DNA of 64,000 nt from Bradyrhizobium guangzhouense (GCF_004114955.1 NZ_CP030053.1:5518001-5582000); one strand, 5' to 3'. Positions 35,084-44,607 are shown, counted from the stretch's first letter. Notes: generated by a model from the letters alone, not told the origin. Numbers and translations are program-made.

Positions 35084-35683
35084 TTACTGCTCGACCGGGG
35101 CGGCCTGCCAGTCGAATTTGCGCTTCTTCCGGTCCCATTTCAGGACCGAGAAGTTGTCGCATTCCATGCACGTCCAGGCGACGATGCTGTCGTCGTCGCC
35201 CTTCTGCAGGGCACCGAACTGGTGATCCGTCCGCAAGGCATTCACGAACCGGATCTTTGGCTTTCCTTGCGCAGGTTGATTCAGGATGAGAATGAACCTG
35301 CCCTTTTGACCTGAGCACTCCTCGAAGACGCCGACCAACGCGACCTGCTTGGCCGCCGTGCCGTCGAAGCGCCCCTCGACGGCGAACGACATGTTGGCGG
35401 CTGCCATCGCATCAGTACCGCCCTCGAAGAGCAACTCCCTTGGAATGAGGTCTTTGCGGAATTCAGTGGCCTTGCACCAGCTCTTTCTTATCTCCCTCGC
35501 GGGAATCCCGCGAACCTCCGTCGTGAACGGATGGAAGTTGGCAAGGACCCACCAGGCGATAGTCTTAAGGTCGCCCTCAATCGTCACGAATGCCGGCTCG
35601 GCCCGAGCCTGCGCAGCGGCTAGCCAACAGCACAGAGCAATGATCCATCGCGCGGCGCGGACGAACGTGCATTTGCGAAGCAT
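35084..35683 (-). CDS. Secreted protein of unknown function
   Basis: The 199-residue product has a signal peptide (MLRKCTFVRAARWIIALCCW, cleavage probably after AQARA near residue 29). The mature part begins EPAFVTIEGDLKTIAWWVLANFHPF and contains VALVGVFEECSGQKGRFILILNQP and IVAWTCMECDNFSVLKWDRK; it has four cysteines and no domain I recognise. GGGAGTAAGG precedes ATG 35683, and the frame is open to 35734 without a better signal. It ends 69 bases before the trpL region. The neighbouring gene on the same strand also encodes a small exported protein. Confidence 0.6.
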   Translation of the reverse strand: MLRKCTFVRAARWIIALCCWLAAAQARAEPAFVTIEGDLKTIAWWVLANFHPFTTEVRGIPAREIRKSWCKATEFRKDLIPRELLFEGGTDAMAAANMSFAVEGRFDGTAAKQVALVGVFEECSGQKGRFILILNQPAQGKPKIRFVNALRTDHQFGALQKGDDDSIVAWTCMECDNFSVLKWDRKKRKFDWQAAPVEQ

Positions 35684-35743
35684 GGCCTTACTCCCACAAG
35701 AACATGCGATACCAACTCTCCGCACGCCCTGCATGGCGTCGTC

Positions 35744-36169
35744 CTAGTAGGCTCCAACCTCGTATCCGATCGCCCGAAACCCACTCTCGGGAGCATATCG
35801 GAATTCAAACGTGAACTCGGAGTTGGCATCGTGCCAGCTCAGCGCACAGCGGCCGTCCGGCAACGACAGCAGCTTTGCTGTGTGCAGATGCTTGCGCATG
35901 GCGGGCGTGAACAACGTGTCGTAGCGCTGCAGAAATTCGGCCTCGCTCTTGACCGGCCCGCTCTGAACGTCGCGCTTGCCTTCCGCCGACCAGTACTCGA
36001 CCGGAAACGCAATCAGCTTGACCATGCGCGTCTTGTCGTTCGCGTTCGCGGCGCTCTCGAAGTCCGTTCGGAATGCCTGGAATTCGGGCCCGTTACACGC
36101 GGGCTCTTTCGCCCAACAAGGCGTCGCAAGGCCGGCGACGAACAAGGATGCAATCAGGTAGATCTTCAT
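35744..36169 (-). CDS. Small secreted protein of unknown function
   Basis: The 141-residue protein has a clear signal peptide (MKIYLIASLFVAGLATPCWA) and a mature domain with FQAFRTDFESAANANDKTRM, IAFPVEYWS and LLSLPDGRCALSWHDANSEFTFEFRYAPESGF. The helix-then-sheet pattern is vaguely like NTF2-fold proteins, but I do not assign a family. The ATG at 36169 is chosen for the signal peptide; the frame extends upstream to 36397 with no conserved content. It lies 60 bases ahead of the other secreted protein gene on the same strand. Confidence 0.6.
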   Translation of the reverse strand: MKIYLIASLFVAGLATPCWAKEPACNGPEFQAFRTDFESAANANDKTRMVKLIAFPVEYWSAEGKRDVQSGPVKSEAEFLQRYDTLFTPAMRKHLHTAKLLSLPDGRCALSWHDANSEFTFEFRYAPESGFRAIGYEVGAY

Positions 36170-36284
36170 AGGACGATGCTCGGCGCCAACGTGTTGGCTC
36201 CGACGCGGCAGGGTGTGTGACCACGCCAGAGCGGCCCCGGATTCCCGGCGACCTGCCCTGTGTCGCTTCAGCGCGTGACTGCGT

Positions 36285-36959
36285 TCATCCCAGATGCTTC
36301 CGGAAAAACTCCGTCGCCCTCCCCCAGGCGAGCTCCGCGGCTTCGCGGTCGTGCACGGCCTGGCGCTGCTCGTTGACGAAGGCGTGCTCGGCGTCATAGC
36401 GGAACAGCTCGAGCGACTTGCCGGCGGCCTTCATGGCCTTCTCGAAGCCGCCCACCAGCTCCGGCGTGCACCAATCGTCCTTGTTGGCGAAATGCGCCTG
36501 CAACGGGATCTTGACGTCGGCGGGCTTGGCCGCCTGCTCCGGCGGGATGCCGTAGAATACGACGCCGGCGGTCAGCTCCGGCACATGCACCGCGCCGATG
36601 ATCGTGACGGCACCGCCGAGGCAGAAGCCGGTCAGCCCGACCTTGGCACCATTGCGCGACAGATATTGCGTGGCGCCGCGCACGGTCTGCGTGGTGGCGT
36701 CCATGAAGTCGAGCGAGTTCATCTCTTTGCCGGCCGCGTCCGTGTCATGATACGGCACCACCTTGCCCTTGTAGAGGTCGGGCGCCAGCGCATCGAAGCC
36801 GGCGAGCGCGAAGCGGTCGCACAGGCCCTTGATCTGGTCCGACAGGCCCCACCATTCCTGGATCACGACCACGCCCGGCGCGTTGCCGCGCGCGGCATTG
36901 GCGAGATAGCCCGAGGCGTCCTTGCCGTCCGGGCGCTTGAAGGTGATGCTGGTTCCCAT
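36285..36959 (-). CDS. Dienelactone hydrolase family protein
   Basis: The 224-residue alpha/beta hydrolase shows the family's GVVVIQEWWGLSDQIKGLCDRFA near the N terminus, the nucleophile elbow GFCLGG (Cys), the acid in ANKDDWCTP and the catalytic His in YDAEHAFVNEQRQ, giving the Cys-His-Asp triad of carboxymethylenebutenolidase. That enzyme opens dienelactone in chlorocatechol breakdown, but most chromosomal relatives have unknown substrates. GGAGGACACC directly before ATG 36959 fixes the start. There are no catechol genes nearby, so the role here is open. Confidence 0.92.
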   Translation of the reverse strand: MGTSITFKRPDGKDASGYLANAARGNAPGVVVIQEWWGLSDQIKGLCDRFALAGFDALAPDLYKGKVVPYHDTDAAGKEMNSLDFMDATTQTVRGATQYLSRNGAKVGLTGFCLGGAVTIIGAVHVPELTAGVVFYGIPPEQAAKPADVKIPLQAHFANKDDWCTPELVGGFEKAMKAAGKSLELFRYDAEHAFVNEQRQAVHDREAAELAWGRATEFFRKHLG

Positions 36960-37036
36960 GGTGTCCTCCGATGGGTTTCTGGGGGAGCGGTTGGTGGCAT
37001 TTTGGCGGCTGCGCGCACAATGCGCAATCCACACTC

Positions 37037-37079
37037 CCGTCATTCCCTGGCGCGACGAAGTCGCGAGCCCGAAATGACG
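37037..37079. repeat. Short family C-like repeat
   Basis: CCGTCATTCCCTGGCGCGACGAAGTCGCGAGCCCGAAATGACGG is an imperfect inverted repeat (CCGTCATT / AATGACGG arms, GCGAC/GTCGC inside). It is a shorter relative of the repeats at 28502 and 31543, placed just after the fbcH terminator. Confidence 0.6.
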
Positions 37080-37084
37080 GCAAC

Positions 37085-37108
37085 AAAAAAGCCCCCTTGC
37101 GGGGGCTT
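37085..37108 (-). terminator. Rho-independent terminator of the fbcFH operon
   Basis: On the minus strand GCCCCC-GCAA-GGGGGC is followed by TTTTTT, 28 bases after the stop codon of fbcH. The stem occupies 37091-37106 and the T-run 37085-37090. This is a textbook terminator. Confidence 0.92.
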
Positions 37109-37135
37109 CTTCGGTCTCGTCTCGCGTCACGCCGC

Positions 37136-39196
37136 TCAGTGCGAGTCGGCCCAGACCTTCTTCTTGGTGAAGTACATCAGGAACGCGAAGATGATCAGGA
37201 AGATGAAGACCTGGAAGCCGAGGCGCTTGCGCGCCTCCATGTGCGGCTCGGCGGTCCACATCAGGAACGTGGTGACGTCGTGGGCGTACTGCGCGACGGT
37301 GGCCGGCGAGCCGTCGTCATAGGTCACCTGGCCGTCGCTGAGCGGCTTCGGCATCTTGATGGCATGGCCGGGGAAGTACTTGTTGTAGTACGTCCCCTCG
37401 GGCACCGTGACGCCCTCCGGCGGCTTCTCTTCAAAGCCCTGAAGGATCGCGTCGACGTAGTTCGGGCCCTGCTCCTGGAACTGGGTGAAGAAGTCGAAGA
37501 TGAACTGCGGAAACCCGCGCTCGTAGGACCGCGCCTTGGTGATCAGCGAGAGGTCCGGTGGCGCTTTGCCGCCGTTCGCCGCGGCCGCCGCCTGCTCGTT
37601 GGGGAACGGCGGCGGGAAGTAATCCGCGGTGCGGCCCGGACGCTCGAACATCTCGCCCTGGTCGTTCGGGCCGTCCTTGATCTTGTAGTCGGCCGCGAAG
37701 GCAGCCGCCTGTGCCACCGAATAGCCCGGCCCGCCGGGATCGGCGAGGTTGCGGAACGCGATGTAATTCAGGCTGTGGCAGTTCGAGCAGACTTCCTTGT
37801 AAACCTTGAGGCCACGCTGGAGCGAGCCACGGTCAAACTTGCCGAATGGGCCGGAGAACGACCACTTGTTCGACGGGGGCTTCATATCGCCCTCGGCGCG
37901 AGCATCCTGCAGCGTGCCGACGAACAGCGCGCCGGCCGCGACGAGCGCGACCGCGATCGACGCGACGGCCTTGCCGCTCTTGGCGAGGATCGCCTCCGAG
38001 ATCGAGTTCGGAACCGGCCGCGGCTTCTCGATCCGCGAGAGCAGCGGCAACACGATCAGGAAATAGGCGAAGTAGCAGACCGTCAGGACACGGCCGGCGA
38101 TCACGTAGATGCCTTCCGGCGGCTGCGCGCCGAGATAGCCGAGCAGGATGCAGACCGCAACGAAGATCCAGAAGAACTGCTTGGCCAGCGGACGATACTT
38201 CGACGAACGCGTCCTCGCGCTGTCCAGCCAGGGCAGGAAGCACAGGATGATGATCGCCGAGAACATCCCGATCACGCCCGCGAGCTTGTTCGGGATCGAA
38301 CGCAGGATCGCGTAGAACGGCAGGTAATACCATTCCGGCACGATGTGCGGCGGCGTCACGCCCGGATTCGCCGGAATGTAGTTGTCGGCGTCGCCGAGAT
38401 AGTTCGGCATGTAGAAGATGAACCAGGCGTAGAGCAGCAGGAAGCAGGCGACGCCGAAGCCGTCCTTGATCGTCGCATGCGGCGTGAACGGCACCGTGTC
38501 CTTTTCCGTCTTCGGCTCGACGCCGTCAGGATTGTTCTGGCCGGCGACGTGCAGCGCCCAGACGTGGAGCACGACGACGCCCGCGATCAGGAACGGCAGC
38601 AGGTAGTGCAGCGAGAAGAAGCGGTTCAGCGTCGGGTTGCCGACCGAATAGCCGCCCCACAGCAGCGTCACGATGCTCTCCCCGACATACGGAATGGCCG
38701 AGAACAGATTGGTGATGACGGTGGCGCCCCAGAAGCTCATCTGGCCCCAGGGAAGCACGTAGCCCATGAAGCCCGTCGCCATCATCAGGAGGTAAATGAT
38801 GACGCCGAGGATCCAGAGCACCTCGCGCGGCTCCTTGTAGGAACCGTAATAGAGGCCGCGCAGCATGTGGACGTAGACTGCGAAGAAGAACATCGACGCG
38901 CCGCAGGCATGCATGTTGCGCAGCAGCCAGCCGTAGTTGACGTCACGGACCAGCAGCTCGACCGACTTGAAGGCGAGATCGGCATGCGGCGTGTAGTGCA
39001 TCGCCAGGATCACGCCGGTCAGGATCTGCATCCCCAGCATGAAGGACAGGATGGCGCCGAAGGTCCACCAATAGTTCAGGTTGCGCGGGGTGGGATAGAC
39101 GACGAAGGAGGAATGGACGAGACCCATGATCGGCAGGCGCCGCTCGATCCATTGCAGTGCCGGATTGCTCGGCTGGTAGTCGGATGGTCCGCTCAT
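37136..39196 (-). CDS. fbcH: Cytochrome b/c1 fusion of the bc1 complex
   Basis: The 686-residue polyprotein joins cytochrome b (1 to about 405) to cytochrome c1. Heme b ligands are His96/His110 and His197/His211 with the canonical 14-residue spacing, and PEWY (287-290) marks the quinol-oxidation site. After residue 405 an internal signal sequence ends near ARA (432-434), then c1 carries CSNCH (470-474) for covalent heme and a Met ligand in HAIKMPKP, with a C-terminal membrane anchor. In Bradyrhizobium japonicum this precursor is cut into b and c1, and the same is expected here. It lies downstream of the Rieske gene with a terminator after it. Confidence 0.97.
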   Translation of the reverse strand: MSGPSDYQPSNPALQWIERRLPIMGLVHSSFVVYPTPRNLNYWWTFGAILSFMLGMQILTGVILAMHYTPHADLAFKSVELLVRDVNYGWLLRNMHACGASMFFFAVYVHMLRGLYYGSYKEPREVLWILGVIIYLLMMATGFMGYVLPWGQMSFWGATVITNLFSAIPYVGESIVTLLWGGYSVGNPTLNRFFSLHYLLPFLIAGVVVLHVWALHVAGQNNPDGVEPKTEKDTVPFTPHATIKDGFGVACFLLLYAWFIFYMPNYLGDADNYIPANPGVTPPHIVPEWYYLPFYAILRSIPNKLAGVIGMFSAIIILCFLPWLDSARTRSSKYRPLAKQFFWIFVAVCILLGYLGAQPPEGIYVIAGRVLTVCYFAYFLIVLPLLSRIEKPRPVPNSISEAILAKSGKAVASIAVALVAAGALFVGTLQDARAEGDMKPPSNKWSFSGPFGKFDRGSLQRGLKVYKEVCSNCHSLNYIAFRNLADPGGPGYSVAQAAAFAADYKIKDGPNDQGEMFERPGRTADYFPPPFPNEQAAAAANGGKAPPDLSLITKARSYERGFPQFIFDFFTQFQEQGPNYVDAILQGFEEKPPEGVTVPEGTYYNKYFPGHAIKMPKPLSDGQVTYDDGSPATVAQYAHDVTTFLMWTAEPHMEARKRLGFQVFIFLIIFAFLMYFTKKKVWADSH

Positions 39197-39258
39197 GATG
39201 CGATCCTGAGGAAATAAAACGACGAGACGGTTCGAGGCTTCGGACGCGGGTCCGAAGC

Positions 39259-39789
39259 TCAGCCGATCTGGATTTTGGTGTCGGAAACGAAAGTGTACGG
39301 CGGCACGGCCAGGTTCGCGGGCGCGGGCCCCTGGCGGATGCGGCCGGACGAATCGTACTGCGAACCATGGCAGGGGCAGAAGAACCCGTCGTAATTGCCC
39401 TCATGGGCGATCGGGATGCAGCCGAGGTGGGTGCAGATGCCGATCACGACCAGCCACTGGTCATGGCCGGACTTGACCCGGGCCTCGTCGGACTGGGGAT
39501 CGGGCAGGCTCGCCACGGGAACGGCGCGCGCCTCGTCGATCTGCTTCTTGGTGCGGTGGCTGATGTAGATCGGCTTGCCGCGCCAGAACACCTTGATGTC
39601 CTGCCCCTCGGCAACCGGGCTCAGATCGACCTCGATCGGCGCACCTGCCGCGATGGTCGAGGCGTCCGGATTCATTTGGGAGATAAAGGGCCAGAGCGCA
39701 GCCGCGCCCCCTACTGCTGCAGCTGCCCCCGTTGCAACGAATAAGAAATCACGGCGTGTCGGATGGTCCGCCGAAGACGCTGTCGTCAC
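39259..39789 (-). CDS. fbcF: Rieske iron-sulfur subunit of cytochrome bc1
   Basis: The 176-residue protein has a Tat-type N terminus ([11 protein letters not shown]) followed by an uncleaved membrane anchor, then the Rieske domain. The [2Fe-2S] ligands are in CTHLGC (Cys119, His121; Cys124 forms the disulfide) and CPCHGS (Cys138, His141; Cys140 in the disulfide). It moves electrons from ubiquinol to cytochrome c1 in the membrane. It is the first gene of the fbcFH operon, 62 bases ahead of fbcH. The equivalent symbol elsewhere is petA. Confidence 0.97.
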   Translation of the reverse strand: MTTASSADHPTRRDFLFVATGAAAAVGGAAALWPFISQMNPDASTIAAGAPIEVDLSPVAEGQDIKVFWRGKPIYISHRTKKQIDEARAVPVASLPDPQSDEARVKSGHDQWLVVIGICTHLGCIPIAHEGNYDGFFCPCHGSQYDSSGRIRQGPAPANLAVPPYTFVSDTKIQIG

Positions 39790-40069
39790 GATTCCAACCC
39801 TTTCTTCTTATGCTGCCGGTGGAACCGCTCCAGGGGCCCCCAAGGTCCCCGGAACAGTGCTGCCGGCGCCCGCGGCCCCCCGCGGCGGCAGAACTTGGCT
39901 TGTCCTCGCCAAAACAAGGCGAAAAACAGCAGTCCAGAATCGTTCTATTGGCACCCTTGCAGGGCGAGCGCAAGCCCGCTAACGGCGCGGGAGCGTGCAA
40001 TGCACGAATTCCCGCGCTAGCGATGTTTTATTGAGACAATTCCGTCCCGGCCGAAGCCCTGTAACGCCC

Positions 40070-40534
40070 ATGCAGATCGCACTTTTCCAGCCCGACATTC
40101 CCCAGAACACCGGCACGATTCTCAGGCTCTGCGCCTGCTTGGGGCTGGCCGCCCATATCATCGAACCGGCTGGCTTCCCGGTCTCCGACCGGCATTTCCG
40201 CCGGGCGGGAATGGATTACCTCGACCATGTCAGCATCACCCGGCACGACTCCTGGACCAAATTCGAGGAATGGCGGGCGGCACATAGCTACCGCCTGCTG
40301 CTGTTCACCACCAAAGGCGCCACCGACTACCGCGATTTTCGTTACCAGACGTCGGACATCCTGCTATTCGGGCGCGAGAGCGCCGGCGTCACCGACGCGG
40401 TGGTCGAGGCTGCGGATGCGCGGCTGGTGATCCCGATCACCGAAGGGTTGCGGTCGCTCAATGTCGCCATGACCGCGGCGATGGCCGCCGGCGAAGCACT
40501 CCGGCAGGTCCGGAACCCGCACGATTTGATATGA
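40070..40534 (+). CDS. trmL: tRNA (cytidine/uridine-2'-O)-methyltransferase TrmL
   Basis: The 154-residue protein is a SPOUT enzyme with the deep trefoil knot: MQIALFQPDIPQNTGTILRL opens it, LLLFTTKGATDYRDF lies in the middle, and the AdoMet-binding knot is ILLFGRESAGV ... VIPITEGLRSLNVAMTAAM. TrmL 2'-O-methylates the wobble base at position 34 of tRNA-Leu. ATG 40070 gives the normal family length. It starts a run with queE, queD, hemF and a HAD gene and is divergent from fbcFH across 280 bases. Confidence 0.93.
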   Translation: MQIALFQPDIPQNTGTILRLCACLGLAAHIIEPAGFPVSDRHFRRAGMDYLDHVSITRHDSWTKFEEWRAAHSYRLLLFTTKGATDYRDFRYQTSDILLFGRESAGVTDAVVEAADARLVIPITEGLRSLNVAMTAAMAAGEALRQVRNPHDLI

Positions 40535-40547
40535 CGAGGAGAGACCA

Positions 40548-41180
40548 GTGAGCTACGCGGTCAAGGAAATCTTCCTGACCCTGCAAGGCGAAGGCGCCCA
40601 TGCCGGGCGCGCGTCGGTATTCTGCCGTTTTGCCGGCTGCAACCTCTGGAGCGGCCGCGAGGCGGATCGCGCCGGCGCGACATGTCAATTCTGCGACACC
40701 GATTTCGTCGGCACCGACGGCACGCTCGGCGGCCGCTACGCCACGGCCGTGGAACTCGCCGACACCATCGCCGCGCAGTGGACCGGCCCGGCCTCCAATT
40801 GCTACGTGGTGCTGACCGGCGGCGAGCCGCTGCTCCAGGTCGATGACGCGCTGGTCGCGGCGCTCCATGCGAAGGGCTTCGAGATCGGCGTCGAGACCAA
40901 CGGCACGGTCGAAGCGCCTGAGGGCCTCGACTGGATCTGCGTCAGCCCGAAGGGCGGCAGCGCGCTGGTGCTGCGACAGGGGCACGAGCTCAAGCTGGTC
41001 TATCCGCAAGCCCTCGCCGCGCCCGAGACCTTCGAGGGCCTCGCCTTCGAGCGCTTCTCTCTGCAGCCGATGGACGGGCCCGAGGTCATCGAGAACACCG
41101 CGCGCGCGATCGACTATTGCCTGCGCCATCCGCAATGGCGGCTGAGCGTGCAGACGCATAAATCGCTCGGCATCAGATAG
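40548..41180 (+). CDS. queE: 7-carboxy-7-deazaguanine synthase
   Basis: The 210-residue radical SAM enzyme converts 6-carboxytetrahydropterin to 7-carboxy-7-deazaguanine on the queuosine route. The cluster cysteines follow the C-x14-C-x2-C pattern of the longer-loop QueE group (Cys in FAGCNLWSG and TCQFCDTDF) rather than classical C-x3-C-x2-C. LTGGEPLLQ is the AdoMet GGE motif and GVETNGT follows. The start is GTG 40548 after GAGGAG. It lies 14 bases ahead of queD, whose product makes its substrate. Confidence 0.95.
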   Translation: MSYAVKEIFLTLQGEGAHAGRASVFCRFAGCNLWSGREADRAGATCQFCDTDFVGTDGTLGGRYATAVELADTIAAQWTGPASNCYVVLTGGEPLLQVDDALVAALHAKGFEIGVETNGTVEAPEGLDWICVSPKGGSALVLRQGHELKLVYPQALAAPETFEGLAFERFSLQPMDGPEVIENTARAIDYCLRHPQWRLSVQTHKSLGIR

Positions 41181-41194
41181 GACTGAACGGACAG

Positions 41195-41560
41195 ATGTGG
41201 GAATTGACCAAACAGTTCCGCTTCGAGGCGGCGCATACGCTGAAGGGCACGACCTTTGGTGAAGCGAGCGAAGAGATCCACGGGCACTCCTTCCGCGCCG
41301 AGGTAACGGTACGCGGCACGCCCGACCCTGCGACCGGCATGGTGATCGATCTCGGCCTGCTCCAGCGCGCCATCGAGGAGGTCAGGCTCACGCTCGACCA
41401 CAAGTTCCTCAACAAGATCGAGGCGCTCGGCACGCCGACGCTGGAGAATCTGTCGCGCTTCGTCTGGGAGCGGCTGGCGCATGTCGGAAAGCTGAGCCGC
41501 GTCAGCATTCATCGCGACAGTTGCTACGAGAGCTGCACCTATTACGGTCCGCAAACATGA
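41195..41560 (+). CDS. queD: 6-carboxytetrahydropterin synthase (PTPS fold), non-canonical active site
   Basis: The 121-residue protein has the zinc ligands of the PTPS family, His14 in RFEAAH and His29/His31 in HGHSF, and the catalytic Asp-His pair in LDHKFLN. It sits between queE and hemF, so it should make 6-carboxytetrahydropterin for queuosine. The catalytic Cys expected four residues before HGH (Cys27 in E. coli) is Ser25 here, followed by Glu26-Glu27. A Glu substituting for the Cys is known in PTPS-III-type enzymes, and the arrangement recalls that. Its stop overlaps the hemF start. Confidence 0.88.
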   Translation: MWELTKQFRFEAAHTLKGTTFGEASEEIHGHSFRAEVTVRGTPDPATGMVIDLGLLQRAIEEVRLTLDHKFLNKIEALGTPTLENLSRFVWERLAHVGKLSRVSIHRDSCYESCTYYGPQT

Positions 41561-42456
41561 CATCCACACTGGACCCAACAGTCATCGAAGAGCGCAAGGC
41601 CCGCGCCCGCGCCTGGTTCGAGCGCTTGCGCGACGACATCTGTGCGAGCTTCGAGCGGCTCGAGGACGACGCGCCGGAAAGCCTCTACCCCGGCGCGGCT
41701 GGCCGCTTCAATCGCACGCCCTGGCAGCGCACCGACCACAGCGGGGCCAAGGGTGGCGGCGGCGTGATGTCGATGATGTCGGGCCGGCTGTTCGAGAAGG
41801 TCGGCGTGCACTGTTCGACCGTGCATGGCGAGTTCGCGCCGGAGTTTCGCGCGCAGATCCCGGGCGCGGCGGAGGACCCGCGGTTCTGGGCGTCGGGCAT
41901 CTCGCTGATCGCGCATATGCGCAATCCGCAAGTGCCGGCCGTGCACATGAACACGCGCTTCGTCGTCACCACCAAGGCCTGGTTCGGCGGCGGCGCCGAC
42001 CTCACACCGGTGCTCGACCGCCGGCGCACGCAGCAGGACGCGGACACCCTCGCCTTCCACGCCGCAATGAAGGAAGCCTGCACGGGGCCGAACGGCGTTG
42101 CCGATTACGACAAGTACAAGAAATGGTGCGACGAGTATTTCTACCTGCCGCACCGGAAAGAGGCGCGCGGCATCGGCGGCATCTTCTACGACTGGCACGA
42201 CAGCGGCGACTGGGACGCCGACCTCGCTTTCACCCAGGATGTCGGCCGCGCCTTCCTGAAGATCTACCCCGAGATCGTCAGGCGCAATTTCGCGACAGCC
42301 TGGACCGCTGACGATCGCGAGGAACAGCTGATCCGGCGCGGGCGCTATGTCGAGTTCAACCTGCTCTACGACCGCGGCACCATCTTCGGGCTCAAGACCG
42401 GCGGCAATGTCGACTCGATCCTGTCGTCGCTGCCGCCGGAGGTGAAATGGCCATGA
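41557..42456 (+). CDS. hemF: Oxygen-dependent coproporphyrinogen III oxidase
   Basis: The 299-residue enzyme decarboxylates coproporphyrinogen III to protoporphyrinogen IX using oxygen. Signatures are [18 protein letters not shown], the strongly conserved [17 protein letters not shown] with [12 protein letters not shown], the [20 protein letters not shown] stretch, and [20 protein letters not shown] at the C terminus. The ATG at 41557 overlaps the queD stop by four bases (ATGA). The heme product would serve, among others, cytochrome bc1 encoded divergently. The downstream HAD gene overlaps its end. Confidence 0.96.
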   Translation: MTSTLDPTVIEERKARARAWFERLRDDICASFERLEDDAPESLYPGAAGRFNRTPWQRTDHSGAKGGGGVMSMMSGRLFEKVGVHCSTVHGEFAPEFRAQIPGAAEDPRFWASGISLIAHMRNPQVPAVHMNTRFVVTTKAWFGGGADLTPVLDRRRTQQDADTLAFHAAMKEACTGPNGVADYDKYKKWCDEYFYLPHRKEARGIGGIFYDWHDSGDWDADLAFTQDVGRAFLKIYPEIVRRNFATAWTADDREEQLIRRGRYVEFNLLYDRGTIFGLKTGGNVDSILSSLPPEVKWP

Positions 42457-43187
42457 ATGCAACCAAGCCCCTCCCCCGCGCCATGCTGATCGACATGGAC
42501 GACACCATCCTGTCCGCCTATGGCCGGCCCGAGATTGCCTGGAACACGATCGCGGAAGAATTCGCCGAGGAGCTCGCGCCGCTGCCGCCGCGCGAGGTCG
42601 CCACGGCCGTGCTGGCCTATGCGCGGCAGTTCTGGTCGACCGCCGGAGCGGAGTGGCGGATGAAGCTCGGCGAGGCGCGCCGGCTCACGGTGCGCGGCGG
42701 TTTTGCCGCGCTCGAGGCCCGTGGCCATCGTGCGCTCTCCGACGCGCTTGCCGATCGCCTCGCCGACCGCTTCACCACCTATCGCGAGCAAGCCATCTTC
42801 GTCTTCCCCGGCGCGCATGATGCGATCGACGCCTTCAAGGCCCACGGCGTCAAGCTCGCGCTGGTCACCAACGGCGCCGCCGACATGCAGCGCGCCAAGG
42901 TCGAGCGCTTCGAGCTCGCCCATCGCTTCGACCACATCCAGATCGAGGGCGAGCACGGCTTCGGCAAGCCCGAGGAGCGCGCCTATCTGCACGCGATGCA
43001 GGCGCTCGGCGTCACTGCCGAGGACACCTGGATGATCGGCGACAATCTGGAATGGGAAGTCGTGACGCCGCAGCGCCTCGGCATCTACGCGATCTGGCTC
43101 GACGCGCATGGCGACGGCCTGCCCGAGGGCTCGACCGTCAAGCCGGACCGCATCATCCGCTCGCTGACCGAGCTGGTGCCGGGCTGA
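42453..43187 (+). CDS. HAD-family hydrolase
   Basis: The 244-residue protein is a haloacid dehalogenase-type phosphatase. The nucleophile motif is LIDMDDTIL (Asp14, Asp16), a helical cap follows, motif II is [12 protein letters not shown] (Thr), motif III has Lys in [10 protein letters not shown], and motif IV is [11 protein letters not shown]. It probably removes phosphate from a small metabolite. ATG 42453 overlaps the hemF stop and lies ten bases after GGAGG; ATG 42447 is four bases after it and equally in frame. Being co-transcribed with hemF does not by itself tell the substrate. Confidence 0.88.
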   Translation: MNATKPLPRAMLIDMDDTILSAYGRPEIAWNTIAEEFAEELAPLPPREVATAVLAYARQFWSTAGAEWRMKLGEARRLTVRGGFAALEARGHRALSDALADRLADRFTTYREQAIFVFPGAHDAIDAFKAHGVKLALVTNGAADMQRAKVERFELAHRFDHIQIEGEHGFGKPEERAYLHAMQALGVTAEDTWMIGDNLEWEVVTPQRLGIYAIWLDAHGDGLPEGSTVKPDRIIRSLTELVPG

Positions 43188-43263
43188 ATCTTCGAAAACA
43201 ACCCCATGCACAGTAGGCGGCTGCTGCGAAATCAGCCGCTTGCCGCAAAACGCCACGCGACTG

Positions 43264-43282
43264 CGGATTTTACGAAAATCCG
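43264..43282. promoter_or_regulatory. Inverted repeat in front of a TTGACC box
   Basis: CGGATTTT-ACG-AAAATCCG is a perfect dyad with 8-bp arms. It is followed at once by TTGACC (43283-43288) and, 18 bases on, CATGAT, a possible promoter reading toward the YodC-like gene. It could instead be a terminator-like hairpin after the HAD gene, but there is no T-run beyond it. Confidence 0.4.
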
Positions 43283-43450
43283 TTGACCCGTCGGGCAAAA
43301 CAGGCGCATGATGCCATCGTCGGGATGCTGGCGATGAAAGCGCCTCCCGGCTCGCGAGCGCACTGCGCATCGCCCGCGCGCCCCGTGTTCGGCGTGTCAT
43401 GACAAGTTGCTAGCCTCGGCTCCGGATCGATCAACTGGAAAGGACAATCC

Positions 43451-43669
43451 ATGGAATTGAAAGCCGGCGATATCGTCATGCTCAAATCGGGCGGCCAGCC
43501 GCTGACGGTGGCGGAGGTCAAGGGCGAGGACGTGCTCTGCGTCTGGATGGGCATGGAAGGCGATCTCTTCCGCGAGACGCTGCCGCTCGCCACCCTCATC
43601 CAGGTCGAAGAAGACCACGACGAGGATGAAGACGAAGACGAGGAAGAAGACGACGAGGACGACGAATAG
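43451..43669 (+). CDS. YodC-like (DUF2158) small protein with acidic tail
   Basis: The 72-residue protein has the DUF2158/YodC core (residues 1-50: MELKAGDIVMLKSGGQPLTV, then DVLCVWMGMEGDLFRETLP), a small SH3-like beta fold of unknown function. From residue 53 to the end it is almost entirely Asp and Glu. AAGGAC eight bases upstream supports the ATG. The acidic tail is unusually long for the family and could bind metal, polyamine or a basic partner. It is monocistronic. Confidence 0.85.
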   Translation: MELKAGDIVMLKSGGQPLTVAEVKGEDVLCVWMGMEGDLFRETLPLATLIQVEEDHDEDEDEDEEEDDEDDE

Positions 43670-43800
43670 TCTCGTCCAACGCAGGGAAGTTACGGTGCCG
43701 GTGCACTCAACTTGCAGGACACGGCGGGTCATGAAGTGCTGGCGCCGTAATCGACGCGATCCACCACACGGTCGTCCACAGCCCTTGGTGCCCGGCCTCC

Positions 43801-44607
43801 TTAGTGCCCGACCTTGGGCCCCAAATATTTCTCATAGATGGCCTCAAAGCTGTGGTCGTCCTTCATGCTCGTCAGCGCTCGATCGTAATCGGCAATCACT
43901 TTCGAATAATCGTGTTGCTTGTTGAATGCGAGATAACTTGGAATCTCGTCGACGCCTGGAGACAGTTCCCTTATCTTGTCCGGATACCCGTAGTTGCGCG
44001 CGGCGTCGAGGACGACATGCCGGTAGCCGATCGCCAGATCGATCCTCTTCAGGGCAAGCATGCCAACGAGGGTATCGACATTGTTGGTTTCGACAACCGT
44101 CGACCATACCCCTGCCTCGAGTGCACGATCGACCTTGAGGCCGTAACTCGTGCCCCTGATGGTCCCGATCCTAAGCCCTCCCAGCTTGCCGATGTCGCCG
44201 TCAAACGTCACATCGGAATCGGCCGGGACAAAAAACGCCAGCACCTGGGTGATGACCGGGACGTTGGTATAGGTGAGAAACTCGTTTCGCTCAGGCAGCT
44301 TGAAAACGGAGAATATTCCGTCGACACGACCGCTGCGAACTTCCGCCAGGCAACGTGCCCAGGGCATCACCTGGACTTCGAACGGCTCGCCAGTCCTTCG
44401 AAAGGCTTCGGTCACGACATCGACAAGTATTCCGGACGGCCTGCCATCCTTGACATAGGCTGTGGGCGAACTGTCGGCGGCCACGAGGACAAGGCCGGCA
44501 GGATACGCATTGCCGCAGCCCGTTGTCGCGACCGCGAGGGCGAACAGGAAGGATCTCAGAGAACCAGCGCCTTTGGCTGAATCCCGGATGCGCTGATGTC
44601 GCATCAT
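43801..44607 (-). CDS. Family 3 periplasmic solute-binding protein
   Basis: The 268-residue protein has an N-terminal export signal (LRSFLFALAVATTGCGNAYP; the Cys may also be a lipobox variant) and the type II periplasmic binding fold of amino-acid ABC receptors: SPTAYVKDGRPSGILVDVV, EVRSGRVDGIFSVFKLPER, GGLRIGTIRGTSYG and LVGMLALKRIDLAIGYRH. No permease or ATPase gene adjoins it, so it may be an orphan receptor or feed a transporter elsewhere. Amino acids are the usual ligands, but the ligand is not predictable here. The first 17 residues before the hydrophobic stretch are long, and the true start may be ATG 44604 or later. Confidence 0.85.
   Translation of the reverse strand: MMRHQRIRDSAKGAGSLRSFLFALAVATTGCGNAYPAGLVLVAADSSPTAYVKDGRPSGILVDVVTEAFRRTGEPFEVQVMPWARCLAEVRSGRVDGIFSVFKLPERNEFLTYTNVPVITQVLAFFVPADSDVTFDGDIGKLGGLRIGTIRGTSYGLKVDRALEAGVWSTVVETNNVDTLVGMLALKRIDLAIGYRHVVLDAARNYGYPDKIRELSPGVDEIPSYLAFNKQHDYSKVIADYDRALTSMKDDHSFEAIYEKYLGPKVGH

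Noticed and set aside
36971..39217. Long open frame antisense to fbcH
   Set aside because: The translation is Arg/His/Asp-rich with no recognisable domain, while the opposite strand encodes a complete cytochrome b/c1.
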